A stretch of DNA of 64,000 bases. Origin: Paralithodes platypus. Taxonomy: Eukaryota; Arthropoda; Malacostraca; Decapoda; Lithodidae. Below the pieces are notes generated by a model, which was not told the DNA's origin, did no database searches, and was given only the letters and a program-made list of their open reading frames with translations. The position numbers and the translations under genes were made by a program. Shown here in pieces: positions 42,262 through 53,050 of this stretch. Within the stretch, counting starts at the first letter, position 1; every line of letters starts with the position of its first letter. Where the stretch lies: NCBI GenBank assembly GCA_032716605.1, contig CM064580.1:39310638-39374637 (forward strand). Reading direction: 5' to 3'.

Positions 42262-44477
42262 TTAACGGGGAGACAGAAGAGCAGGAGGCAGAGGGGAGGA
42301 CCGAAAACCGGGGGGGCATAGGGGGGCTTGACAGCGAAAGAGAAGAAGAAAGAGGAGGGCCAGAGTGAGAGGAGGGAAGGGCAGAGGACGAAAGAGAGAC
42401 AGAAGGAAGAGAAGAAGGTTGGGAAGGGAAGAGACGGAAGAGGGGGGGACAGGGGAAGGAGGAGGTGGTTGAGGGGTAAGGGGCAGTGTAGAGGGGACGG
42501 GATGAATGTCAGCTGAAACGGTAAGAGGCAGGGGACGAGAAGAATCGAGAAAGTCTCGAATCTTGGGAATGGACTCAAAGGACATGTTTAAGTCAGAGGG
42601 AGGGCGAAGGCAGGAAGAAGAAGAAAGAGATGGAGAGGAGGAGGAAGGAGGCAACCTCTTTTTCTTCTTCTCACTGGGACTCCGGACATTACGGTGGAAG
42701 TCCTGCGTTTAGAAGAGGAGTGGGGAGAGGGAGAACGGGAGGGACGGGAAGGAATTTTGGAAATCCATTTGGTAGAGACAGGAGATCAGAAGGAAACGGA
42801 ACCATGAGACGAGGGAGGAGGAGAAGAACTAGAGGAAGGCTTGGAATGGGACCGCTGGCGGGTGGGGCATTGAGCCAAACCAGAAGAAGAGGGGCGAGGG
42901 CGAGTAGAGGAAGTGGAAGGAGTGGAAACGGAAGTAGGAGTAGAAGAGTCAAGCACAGAGAAAGAGTTAGACAAAGAGATAGAAGACGAAGAGACAGTAA
43001 TAGGAGTAGTGGAGACAGAAGAAACCGAAGGCGTACAAGTAAGGGAAGAAGGGACAGAGAGCGGAACAGAGGAAGGAGAGGACAAGGGAAGCGGAACGGA
43101 GGGAGTGGAAGAAGAGACGGGAGGGTGAGAGATAAGTGCAGAAATCGGACGAGGTGAGAAGCCCAGGCGAAGAGCTTCCTTACGGGCAGTAGAGTGAGTA
43201 AGGCCTTGTTTTGCTTTAAGAATTGTAACTTCACATTCAAATTTGTAAACGGGGCAATCACGGGAATAGGCAGGATGGGAGTCTTTACAGTTGAGGCAGC
43301 AGGGGGTCGTAGACGGGCATTCATCAGCAATATGGCCAGGTTGCGCACAGTACGGGCATGTAGGGTAGTCGGGGTTGAGAGAGCGACAGTATTTCACGGG
43401 ATGGCCAAAACGCCAGCAACCCTTGCACTGCTGAGGACGGGGAAGGGATTCTAAGACGTCGATGCGAGTACCACCGACAATAACGTGAGAAGGGAGAATA
43501 TTACCATCGAACGTTATTTTAGCGATATTAGAGGGATAGCGGTGATTGTGGCGAGGTTGGATGGTGTAACAGACAATATAAATTACAACATGGTCCTGAG
43601 CAACAACGGCCTTCCCAATAAGGTCGGCGCAATCTTTGAAGTCCCGATCACCGAGTTGGATATAAGAAGGGATCAGGACAGTACCTGTGCACGAGTTCAT
43701 TCTTTCGTCCTTAAAAGCAGGGATGGCGGTACCGTTGGGGTCTGCAAAGGCCGCCATAGCAGCAGCCTGACTCTCGTTCTGCACTGTAACTAGTCGGGAA
43801 TGATCAAGACGAGAGTGGAAAGTGACATCCTTGCCCACCTTCTGAAGGAGACTGAGGTGGAACAGGTCATCTCCGGCAAGAGGGGCTGAGGCGGGGATAG
43901 AAAAGAATTTAACAAAATCGGCAGGGGCAAAGAGATCGGAGAGAGGAAGAATAGAAGAATGAGGGCGAGCAGAAGAAGCAACTGAAGGAGAAGAAACTGA
44001 AGTAGATGGAACCGAAGAAGAAGGTACTGAAGAACAAGAAAAAGAAGGAGAATATGGTTCGAAAGTGACGATGTGAGATGAGGAAGCAATGGAGGAAGAA
44101 GACGAGGAAGGAAGAGTGGCAGATGCAGTAGGGATAGCAAACGACGGAAGAGAAGAGGTCTGAACTGGCGGAGCGGGGAGGGAGATGGAAGAGGAAGCTG
44201 TAGAAGAAAGAGCAGGCTGAACTAATGAAGAATCGGAAAGAGAGGCGACACACTCCACGCCTACCAAAGTCGAAACCGAGGAAGGTGCCGGAGAGCGGGC
44301 AATGAGGAGAGAGTCAGAGGTTTGAGCTGGTACGGTACTAGTAGGTACGGATGCGTCTAGGGCGGAAGCCCCAGAGAGTTGAGAAAGGTCAGGTGGAGAG
44401 TCCGTGAGATCGCGTGGGACGGGGACAGGGTGCGCCTTAGCTTGTTCCGGGGTAGAGGGGTTGCATGGACGGACCAT
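42262..44477 (-). pseudogene. LINE ORF1 (gag-like, CCHC)
   Basis: The main frame 42786-44477 (563 aa) begins MVRPCNPSTPEQAK. A long serine/proline/threonine-rich region fills residues 30-190. A folded middle follows (TFHSRLDHSRLVTVQNESQ to VVGGTRIDVLESL). Three knuckles come next (CKGCWRFGHPVKYC, CPYCAQPGHIADEC, CCLNCKDSHPAYSRDC), then another serine-rich tail. A further frame 42262-42654 has SFESIPKIRDFLDSS. It may be the original C-terminus displaced by a frame shift near 42780, or a separate piece. The protein would bind element RNA. Confidence 0.85.
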
Positions 44478-45280
44478 GATGACCCAAGTTGTTTTTACTA
44501 TTTAATTTCGATTTGTCGGAAAACGAAAAAGGAAAGAAAAACTAACCAAGGGGGAAAAAAAGAAAGAAAAAGAAAAGAAAAATCAGAAACAAAGCAAAAA
44601 TAAAGAGCGTACCATAAGAGCTAACAGAGCCCCCCGTCGCGAGTCAGGAAGCTCCGACCCCCACACCGACGGCACAAACAGGGGCAGGTCCTAGGGGGTT
44701 TCATCCCCATACCCTACCCCCCTAGACAAGGGGGGATAGCACCACTACGCACAGAGAGGCCTAGCTTAGGCAAAACCGCTATACTGGGACTGAGGGCAAA
44801 ATGAATTGCAAACATCCCCAATCTGTACGTAATGGAGGGCCGCCGGACAGAAGCCAGGAAACCCACCAGGAAGGTAGACCGGACCCCCGGAAACCGAGAC
44901 CGGGCCTCACTGATGGGCGGTCCATGGAGCGACAGCACGGGTGACCGCGCCGCCGCCCCCGGTACCAATCCCCACGTGCAGTGAGCTAGCTGCCACTGCC
45001 CCTGTAAACGGGTAGGAGTCAGAACTCCCCACTCAGCGAGGGAAGGCGTCTTGAGCCTAGCCGGCACAATTTAGTGAAAAAGGAGGAGGAAACCCTCCGC
45101 AAAGCGAGGTCAAAATCGGGAACCAGAAAAACGCCGTCACCGGAAGGTCCCGCTTATCCCAATGACGACGGGGGGGTACTTTATCCACGACGCCGCTGTA
45201 ATCCCTGCTCTGAAGAGTGGATGACAGCGACCCCGCTTCGAGCCCCGCCACCACGACAAGGTGGCTCCCCAACGGCGGGG
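44478..45280 (-). other. LINE 5' leader
   Basis: GC-richer sequence between the ORF1 start and the 5' target duplication. I-clade elements carry an internal promoter in this position; no specific site was recognised. Confidence 0.5.
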
Positions 45281-45298
45281 ATTTGTCTATGTAACTCT

Positions 45299-45533
45299 GT
45301 GCATTTGAAACTTAACCTCACACTGGCCAGAGCTTGCTGTTCATCCCATAACCCTTTCAGTAGTTTCAACTTTGTTTCTGCCAACCTCACAATATTTTAG
45401 TCAACTTAGGAAAGAGATCTTTCTCAAGCACACTAAAATATTGAGAGGTTAGCCAAAATCCGTTTTAACTCATTTAAGATGTATGGAACCAATCACAAGC
45501 ATTGGCTAGTGAGAGGTTAAGTTTCAAATGCAC
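45299..45533. mobile_element. Hairpin MITE
   Basis: GTGCATTTGAAACTTAACCT at the left is inverted at the right end. Inner stems GGCCAGAGCTTG / CAAGCATTGGC and ATATTTTAGT / ACTAAAATAT continue the pairing, giving one long imperfect hairpin of 235 bp. The target duplication is not clear. Confidence 0.7.
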
Positions 45534-45595
45534 TAAAGCCATAAAAGACTACTATGCAATCAGAATTAACAGTTTAGACAACCAGTCCGAGAAAC

Positions 45596-45960
45596 ATTAC
45601 TTCCAATCTTTAAGACCAGACAAATGATTGCTCAGAACTTAGTCATTACAAACCTAGAACATTCAACCATCACTTAACCAATGAAACTAAAAGGTAAACT
45701 CTTAGAAACTTTGTTTAAGCTCTTCCAGTAAGGATGATTGAAATTATCAAGATTTGAATGACCATCAGTCACAGAAAATTAATTACTACCAATCTTAAGA
45801 AAATAAGATCAGAAATAATGAATGCGCTGAACTGTCATTATGTTTCTAGAACATTTAACCAAATCACTAAAAAGAACTTTGCTACACCAGAGAGACTTAG
45901 ATTCAGTAATAGTGATTGAAAATGTCTAGATTTCATAATGATCTTGGGTTGTCAAACTGT
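45596..45960. repeat. Degenerate two-unit ~185-bp tandem repeat
   Basis: ACTTCCAATCTTTAAGA (45598) and ACTACCAATCTTAAGA (45785) begin two units that share, in order, CTAGAACATT, AACCAA, and GATTGAAA...TCTAGATT-like strings. The similarity is loose. Confidence 0.4.
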
Positions 45961-46020
45961 TCATTCTAAGTTGCTAAACTATAGGTTTGACTCCTGTAAG
46001 GAGATAAAGAAAACCTAATA

Positions 46021-46328
46021 TTTAGTAGTGGCCCCGTAATCATTGACGAACATGCCTATTACATAAGGCATCCTCTTCAAACACTAATCCGCCGTAGTTT
46101 GAATCTACCGCGCAGAGCATTTAAAAAACTGAGGAGCCTTCATCATGAGCGCACGCGACCTCACTCATGGCTTCAGTCATTATGAATTGGGTTCTCACTA
46201 CGAAAAAACTTCGTAAAAAATAAAAACAAAAAGAAAATAAGAATAACTATCTAATAAGCTTTCCATCATATCGTGGATGTACTTGTGTGGATTTCTGACC
46301 AGACGCTGATTCAGGCGTCATTCCTCCT
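46021..46328. repeat. DIRS inverted terminal repeat, 3' side
   Basis: It is the reverse complement of 54755-55065 apart from a few substitutions. The outermost bases read GTGGCCCCGTAATCATTG here and GTGGCCCCTCCATCATTG at the other end. A ~40-bp extension (45980-46020) lies outside this repeat. Confidence 0.93.
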
Positions 46329-46404
46329 TCACTGACATATCAAGTAAACCAAAATCCTCAATACATCAACGAATGGGAAGGGGACGGTCGGGAGGGCCCC
46401 AGTC

Positions 46405-46520
46405 GTCAATGATTACGGGGCCACTACTAAATATTAGGTTTTCTTTATCTCCTTACAGGAGTCAAACCTATAATTTATTAGTGGCCCCTCCATCATTGAC
46501 GAACATGCCTGATTTCTAAG
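46405..46520. repeat. DIRS internal complementary region
   Basis: Positions 46405-46471 are the reverse complement of 45980-46046 (outer extension plus terminal-repeat edge, GATTACGGGG variant). Positions 46472-46513 match the reverse complement of the other terminus (CCCCTCCATCATTGACG variant). The region therefore spells the joined ends of the element, as the DIRS circle model needs. Confidence 0.92.
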
Positions 46521-46994
46521 ACTGGAGGGGGACATTCGTAATCATATCATAACTCTATAAAGCAGATAATAAAAACAACCACATAGTATTCTTACTTTTG
46601 AAAAAATATATTTAAATGTGGCGTAGGCCAAAAATATACAAGAAAAAAGGGGTTCAGGCAGGTGCGTGCTTCAAAGAAGCCTGCTTGACAAAAAAAAATG
46701 GGTAACTCTGAAGATTCTGAACACAGATCTGCAGTTACCAAGGCACCCCACTCAACGAGTGGTGACAAAAATAACAAGTTATAAGTTTATATGTGCACAT
46801 AATAAACCCCAAAATAATCGTGGAGGTAAATTGCAAAGGACCTCCACTATTCTAATATTAGATTGCTTTCGCAGCTAAAACTATTATAACAACACCGTTG
46901 TTTTGTACTAACATTGTACTAGCACAATTTCTCACTGAGAAATTTTCATATCACATTAACCTTAAATTGTATCACAGCTCTCATACTCCGGCGG

Positions 46995-47090
46995 GGTCTA
47001 GGGTGTCCTAGGTCAGCTGACTGCACCCCCCCCCCCCCCCCCTTTCTCGTGAAAAAACACAAAAGTGACTGCAGGGCCACCTAGACCCTC
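46995..47090. repeat. Short hairpin around a long C run
   Basis: GGTCTAGGGTGTCC and GGGCCACCTAGACC pair across a loop holding about 18 C near 47025-47042. Homopolymer length is uncertain in assemblies. Confidence 0.45.
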
Positions 47091-47098
47091 TGCCTTAA

Positions 47099-47578
47099 CA
47101 CCTTACGAGCGGCCTATGCGGTTTATTTATATGTACCGCCCAGCGGGGTGTTTTTAGCCAAAATAGGGCTGTTTACGTGATCATTTTCATGCCTAAATAA
47201 GACCCAGAACGTAAAACAAGTACCTATCCCTGAAAGGGCATAAACAGAGCTTTCGAATGACACCATAACGATCCTTTTATGATGGCTAGTTTTCTTGCAA
47301 TAACCGTGCAACGCGAGTGCAAAAAGCATGTAATTAGCCACTTTCCCGATACAATTCCTTATATACCGAGTGAGAGAGGGAGGAGGGAGCTGGGATTCGT
47401 GTCAGTATGTTCGCCGCGGTGGTCTGGAGCAGTCATACGCTCGCTACTCTCCTGCCACCACTTGTCGCTCTCTCTCAGCAACATTACGTGCTGAAATTGC
47501 CACTCGAGTTATGTCGAGCGCCGCCACATAGTCCAGCTTTATTTAACTCGACTTATGTCGTGAGCCGCTAATTAAGGG
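47099..47578. mobile_element. TTAA-flanked MITE within the DIRS element (480 bp)
   Basis: TTAA at 47095-47098 and 47579-47582. Ends read inwards are CACCTTACGAGCGGC and CCCTTAATTAGCGGC, sharing CCTTA and AGCGGC. The interior GTCGAGCGCCGC matches the small element at 441-521. Its edge supplies the last residues and stop codon of the recombinase frame. Confidence 0.65.
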
Positions 47579-48936
47579 TTAAAGCTATACATGGTAAGGA
47601 AGGTTTATCTAGAGCAACTGACAAGTATCTAGACAAAAACGTATGATTAGACGCCCACAACTGAGTGGACGCGATATCGTTTACTGAAAAAAATTTCAGG
47701 AAACGTAAAGAAGCTGCCCATTTGCGTAAATCGTGGGCCCTACCCACAACGCCGGGATTACTCTCTTTAATGACTTCGACCAGAAGAGAGGCTAATCGTC
47801 GTTTAAGTAAGCGTTTACCCGTACTTGCTACCCATAAAGCACCTTGGGGGTTAAGAGGAGCTACTCTCAAATATTTGGTTAGAGCTTGCACTGGACATAA
47901 ATTATGATGCACCTTTCCCCTTTTCAACGCTGGCACCGTGAACTCAGAAAACACGTGTGCACTGTGCTCATTCTTGGCTACAAAACCTGGGGAAGGTGCA
48001 ATGTAAATACATTCATTCAGTCTGCCAAACCTAAGGCAATTAGGTGTGTTGCTCATCGCCGCCAGCTCAGATACTCTGTTCCCGGTGGCCAAAGCCATAA
48101 GGAAAACCGCCTTTTTTAAGAGTAATGCAAAGTCTGCAGTATTCTGGTACAGACGAGAGTGAAGTAAAGACGGCTTTGTCGAGAGACCAAGTAGGCATGA
48201 GCTGACGGGGAGGTGGGCGAAGTTTAAAACAAGCTCTCATAAAACCTGTTTCCTCCGCCACCGGTATGGAGAGACCTGTCAGGTCTAAAAAGGGCACTCT
48301 AATCGCAGTTAAGTTATTTTTTAATGTTACCACAGATAAATGTTTCTGCTCAAACAGATAATTTAAATAATTGAAAACTAAGGCCACTGACGGCACCCTC
48401 TGTTCCGTTCTGATGATCCAGGAAGTAAAAGCTTGCCAATGTGAGTGATACTGTCGTTTCGTAGACTGAGTATATTGATTGATTAATTTATTGGTCACAT
48501 CTCTACCGTATGGTGCTAGCCACTTGGCCTCCTGAATGTCCATAATGCAAAAGTCAGCGAGGTCGCTAGGTTGCCAATCGTGTCCAAGTGGAAATACCCG
48601 ACCGGGAGCGACACCGGGTCCGGGCACCACGTTTTCAATTGCTGGTACCACAACTGCGCCGGCCACAGCGGCGCGACTAGCGAGACTAAGCCTCGATAAT
48701 CTCGTAGTTTGTTCACTACGTGGCACATTAGTGACGCATCTGGCGGTGGAAACAGATAGATGGAGCTCCATCTGTTCCAGTCTGTCACTAGAGCGTCTGG
48801 CCCCCCTGCCGGCGTTTTCGCCCGGCGGGTGAGGTATAGAGGGAGTTTGTGAGTCTCCTCGGACGCAAAAAGATCCACTTGTGGATGGGAGAGCTCTGCA
48901 ATCATTAGGTTGAAAATGGGTTGCTTGAGCTCCCAT
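47568..48936 (-). pseudogene. DIRS tyrosine recombinase
   Basis: Two frames cover it: 48067-48936 (N-terminal DNA-binding part, QYTQSTKRQYHSHWQAFTSW to PTWSLDKAVFTSL) and 47568-48098 (catalytic part). They are separated by a shift near 48140. Catalytic residues are visible: R in ATGNRVSEL, H and R in AHDLRKWAAS, W in QLWASNHTFL and the nucleophile Y in SRYLSV. The enzyme would integrate the circular DNA. Its start is unclear because the upstream half overlaps the reverse-transcriptase frame. The C-terminal LTLN and stop come from the nested MITE. Confidence 0.9.
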
Positions 48937-50418
48937 TCTACTGTCGTGCTCTGTCTCCGGGACAGAGCGTCTGCCCAGACGTTCGCTACGCCTGGGAGAT
49001 AAGATGCGTGAATGTAAATGTCTAGTCTGTTGGCGAGACTAAAAATCTCTTCCGACACGTTTAGCAACTTCCTTGACCTCGTTGACCCTTGTTTCTGAAT
49101 ACAGTGAACTGCATTCAGGTTGTCCATCCTGAAGGCCACCGACTTGCCCTGTAACGCCGGCCCGTGAGCCTGAAGGAAATACAAGGGGACTAGTAATTCT
49201 TTGACATTGATGTGAGAGATTTCTAAGTGGGACCAAATCCCCTGACCCTGGTGCCCCTGATTTGACTGAAATCCCCACCCTATTGTGCCTGACGCATCCG
49301 TGTCTACCCATACAGTTGGTGGAGGAGAGGTCCATGACATTATTGAATGCAACGTTTCCCTCTTTGCCCAGACTGCTAGCAAGGTGTGGATTAATTTCGG
49401 GATGGGCCATAATTTGTCCGCCGGTAAGAGCGGGAAATATTTGTTGCCTTCCAATATTAATCGTTTTACTTTCAACCGGCCCAACTTGACAGTTAGTTGA
49501 ATCCAGTTGAGAGAGCCTACCAGAGACTCCCAGACCCTCCGCGTCGTAGTCAGACTGTGAAGAAACATGAACAGTTTCCTGCGAAACCTATTGCAATTGT
49601 CCACACTCTGACTCAGAGTGAGAGCGGCGTCCCAGACCAGCCCTATCCACTGAATTACTCGTGAGGGAACAAGGTTTGACTTTACCAGATTTACCTTGAA
49701 GCCTAGAGTTTTGACATGATTTAAAATAATATTGACATGTTTTATGCATAAGTGTTGTGTCTCTGCCACTACCAGCCAGTCGTCCAGATACCACAACACT
49801 CTGATCCCCTGTTTTAACAATGGCATCAGGGCTTGCCGGACTAATTTTGTGAATAATCGAGGTGCTAGGTTCAAGCCGAACGGCATCCTTTGAAAAACAA
49901 AATTTTGGTGCCTGATCCGTAAGGCCAAAAACCTTTGAAATCTTTTGTTGACCGAGACGTGCCAATAGGCGTCTTGTCAGGTCTAGTGAACACATCCAAC
50001 CTCCCGGCGGAAGTGTTAGCCTGATTTGGTGTACTGTTAACATTCTGAAAGATTCGTTGTGAATGTGAAGGTTCAGATAAGACAGGTCTACGACCGGCCT
50101 CATCTGAACACTGTCCCTTTTGGGAACCAAAAATAGTTTGGACGTGAATACAGGGTAATTTGGGGGGACCGGGATGATGACATTCTTGGCAATCATTTCC
50201 TGGACCAGTGACTCCACCTCTAAAGAAACAAAATTCGCCGTTGTCGGCTGACGTAAGCGAGGTCGCCGGAGCCACTGCCAAGTGATGCCCTTGCGTGCCA
50301 CCATCCGTGCCCAAGTGTTTAAAGGCCATGCCTGGTGGCACGTTCGGAACGACCCAGTTAGCAGACAAGGGTTCGCCGGCTGTACTACCCTCGGGTCCTC
50401 CGGCCTTAAGGTTGGCAC
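48516..50418 (-). pseudogene. DIRS reverse transcriptase / RNase H
   Basis: The N-terminal fingers are in the frame ending at 49588 (SKLFLVPKRDS, MRPVVDLSYLNLHI, MCSLDL). A shift near 49985 moves to the frame 48516-49928, with FQRMPFGLNLAPRLFT, the active site VLWYLDDWLV, RNase H (VWVDTDASGTIGWGF, HINVKELL, RMDNLNAVHCI, ANVWADALSR) and the DIRS-specific C-terminal block (PQVDLFASEE, YLFPPPDASL, LWPAQLWYQQL). The last ~420 bp overlap the recombinase frame, as is usual for DIRS. Confidence 0.92.
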
Positions 50419-50435
50419 CGGGAGTGAGAGAGACT

Positions 50436-53050
50436 TTAGTTTTTTGATGGTGGGGTTGGTGGTGCTGGACGCTTTGCCGGCTGGCTGGTGTTGGCCGAAG
50501 ACTGGCCCTGACCTGGCTTATGCTGGCCGCGTCCTCTCTGACCTGAAAACCGACTCTGTCTATGCATGTACTGACCTTGGGGGGAGTGGGAGGACTTAGG
50601 TAGAAGAAAGGGTTTAGATCCCCCTGGCTGAGTTTTAGCAGATGGCCTGGGTTTGGGGAAATTAAATGCAGGTTTCTTAGCTGGAGTGGGACTGTGCTTA
50701 ACGGCCTGTGCCATATTGAACACTGTTCGCCATACTTCAGGGGACATTAAAGAGGGAGTAAGCACTGGTGACATGATCACCTGATTCGCAATGCGATCAG
50801 GTAGCTTGCGAACTAAAGACATTCTGAGATCTTGTCTTGCTCGTACCGCCTCAAGCAAGGTGGTGCGTATGTCACCCAAGGATTGGATTGACGACTGGAG
50901 GAGCAGTCGCCGGGATAATGCAACCGATCTTCTGGCATCCGCGTCTGCGATTGCCTGAGTGGACCATAATAAAGACTTAGCCACCTGTTGAGACACTATG
51001 TACTGAGAGAACAGGCGAAAAGCTTTCCCCCTTAGCCTAAATTCTCTGTCTAGGTGAGTAGGGGTAGGGGTAGTGAAGGGGTCTTTTAGCTCACAAAGAT
51101 TAATCTTAGGGGCAGCTAGGAAAGAAAACAAGGCTGCTGGGACTCCGCCGGCAGAACCTACCGGCATGGAGAACCAAGAATGAGTATCCTGAGGGATTTG
51201 GTGGGAAGATTTAGAAGTAAAAGTGGTTGCAAAGTTTTGAGCCTCTATCTCCCAATCTACCCAAGGTCCTGGCCCCAACTGCCCCACCTTCAAAACTGGA
51301 TTAGCTGCTTCGTCTGTGACGGTCTGTAAATCAAGTTCAGGAGTAAGAGCTGACAGAGTCTTAATATCATTAAACCCATCCAGCTTAGACCAGTCTGAAA
51401 ATAGTTTTGAAGCTGAGGCAGGGGGTAACGCTGGTTTAGAAGCATACACAAAATAGTCTTGGTGATAATAACTAGGTATAGCCTTGATGTTTACGTCTAG
51501 TACATTCCCCAAATTATCCAAGGCCCTCAATTTCTTTGACTTATTGCCCTGGATGACCCACTCACGCGGTACCGGGAGTTCCCCTGACAAGGTAGGTTGG
51601 GCGAGCTCTGGGTTAGAGGGGGTCAAAAGGACCCATGACTCGTCTGGTCCATAAAGCAAGGGCATAGCTACCTTTCTGAGAGGCGCCTTTCTAGAGGGGG
51701 AGGATTGACGTCTGTGATGACCCTGACATTTGAAGTTGTCAATGCCGCCGTAGCAGGCTTAGGAACCCCTGATGGTGACAAAGTGGGAGGGTTAGGGATC
51801 TTAGATAAAGCAATTGAAGTCATCAGAGGCCGTACCGTAGAACTTGTCGTGGGAGCCCCCAAGTCCATAGTGGGGGTTTCCTGTTGTTGGCCAAAAAATT
51901 TAGATAAAGCATCAGTCAGTAGCCCATTAATTTCTTGTGCAGTAACAAATTGGTTAGATGATGAGCTTACAGGTGAATCATTAATATCCTGCGTGGCGTC
52001 TAAGCCTGAGCCTGACTCTTGCCCTTCCATCTCTGAAATTATAGAAACCTCGTCTTTTTCCTCCTGAGAAGACCCCGCCGAAGCTGGGGTACCTTGTTGC
52101 CAAGATAAGTCAGGAATAGAGGATGGGATCGCCGTGTCCCTGTGGACATCAGCTACTGTGTGACTCGTTTGAGTCGGACGAGGTTGGTCAGACCCTGGCT
52201 GAGCAAACCGCCAAACACCGAGGTCCTGGCCTACACTCTCTTGGGAGTCTGAAACATTCTCAATTATCGAACCTCCTGAACTTTCCAATTCCAGGGTTAG
52301 AATATTAATAGGTAAATCCTCTTTAGGGACAGACACCGCACTGGACCCTGGAGGCCTAACACAAGCTTTGTCTGAGGTAGAGGTACTATGAGAGGCACTA
52401 GAAACTGGTGAATGTAGAGAGGACTTTTTCTTATGTGAATCCTTTTTAGAGGATTTATGGCTACGGTGTGACCGAGAACTACTCTTAGATTTGGAGGAAT
52501 CCCCGCCGTGACCACTGGTGGAACTTTCCGTCCTACTCTTCTTACTCGCTGGCGAAGAGGCACGACTAGAAGACTGGCGTCTGAGAGAAGACCGAGACCG
52601 AGATCTCTCCCGAGACGATGAGGCGGACGCCGGGGGTGTAGGCTCTCTTGGACGTTTTGGCGTAGTAGCCGAAGATACAGAACCCTGACCAGTCTCCGCC
52701 GGCTTATAACTCGTGACTCTAGAGGAACGTTTAGGGGGGGGAGGGTGTTCAAACAGCAATCGATCCCAAAGAGGGACGTTGTCACATTGAAGTGATTTAT
52801 GCGCAACAATCGTAGTGTAAGCTGCCATCTGCTGCCGTACTTCTCTTAAAGCTACTGCCGCGGTCTTATCATTATCGCAAAGGACCTTGATAGCTAATTG
52901 GGAGCAAAAAGAACAATTACGCATAACCCAGAGACCCCTTGAACGGTCTAGACATTTAACACACCTTATGCAACGGGTATGCGCAAAAATAGGGATACCG
53001 GAACAATCAGGGGTAGTGCATAAAGCAAAGACTGGGGCTGAGGTAGCCAT
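50436..53050 (-). pseudogene. DIRS ORF1 (gag-like)
   Basis: The frame 51668-53050 (460 aa) starts MATSAPVFALCTTPDC. It has a cysteine-rich N-terminus (CTTPDC, CIRCVKC, CSFC within residues 11-50), then a serine/arginine/lysine-rich stretch (residues about 140-215, SRERSRSRSS and SHRSHKSSKKDSHKKK), then an acidic region. It stops at 51668. A frame offset by one continues from 51665 (MPLLYGPDESWVLL, 409 aa) with a capsid-like helical middle and a glutamine/proline-rich tail. The close abutment suggests one protein split by a single-base indel; two natural proteins are less likely. The function is inferred from position. Confidence 0.8.

Larger units (their letters stand above)
38115..45280 (-). 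mobile_element. I-clade non-LTR retrotransposon (~7.2 kb)
   Basis: The minus strand has a ~700-bp leader, ORF1 with CCHC knuckles, a spacer, then ORF2 with endonuclease, reverse transcriptase and RNase H. ORF1 knuckles and a C-terminal RNase H are the I-clade arrangement. ATTTG(C/T)CTATGTA flanks it at 38102-38114 and 45281-45293, matching at 12 of 13 bases, which looks like the target duplication and defines a full-length copy. ORF2 is broken. Confidence 0.9.

Noticed and set aside
41911..42578. Several leucine/phenylalanine-rich minus-strand frames that look membrane-like
   Set aside because: They lie in the pyrimidine-rich LINE spacer; hydrophobicity comes from T/C-rich codons and there is no family match.
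42630..43157. 175-residue arginine/glycine-rich plus-strand frame
   Set aside because: It is the antisense of the serine/proline-rich LINE ORF1; composition bias keeps it open.
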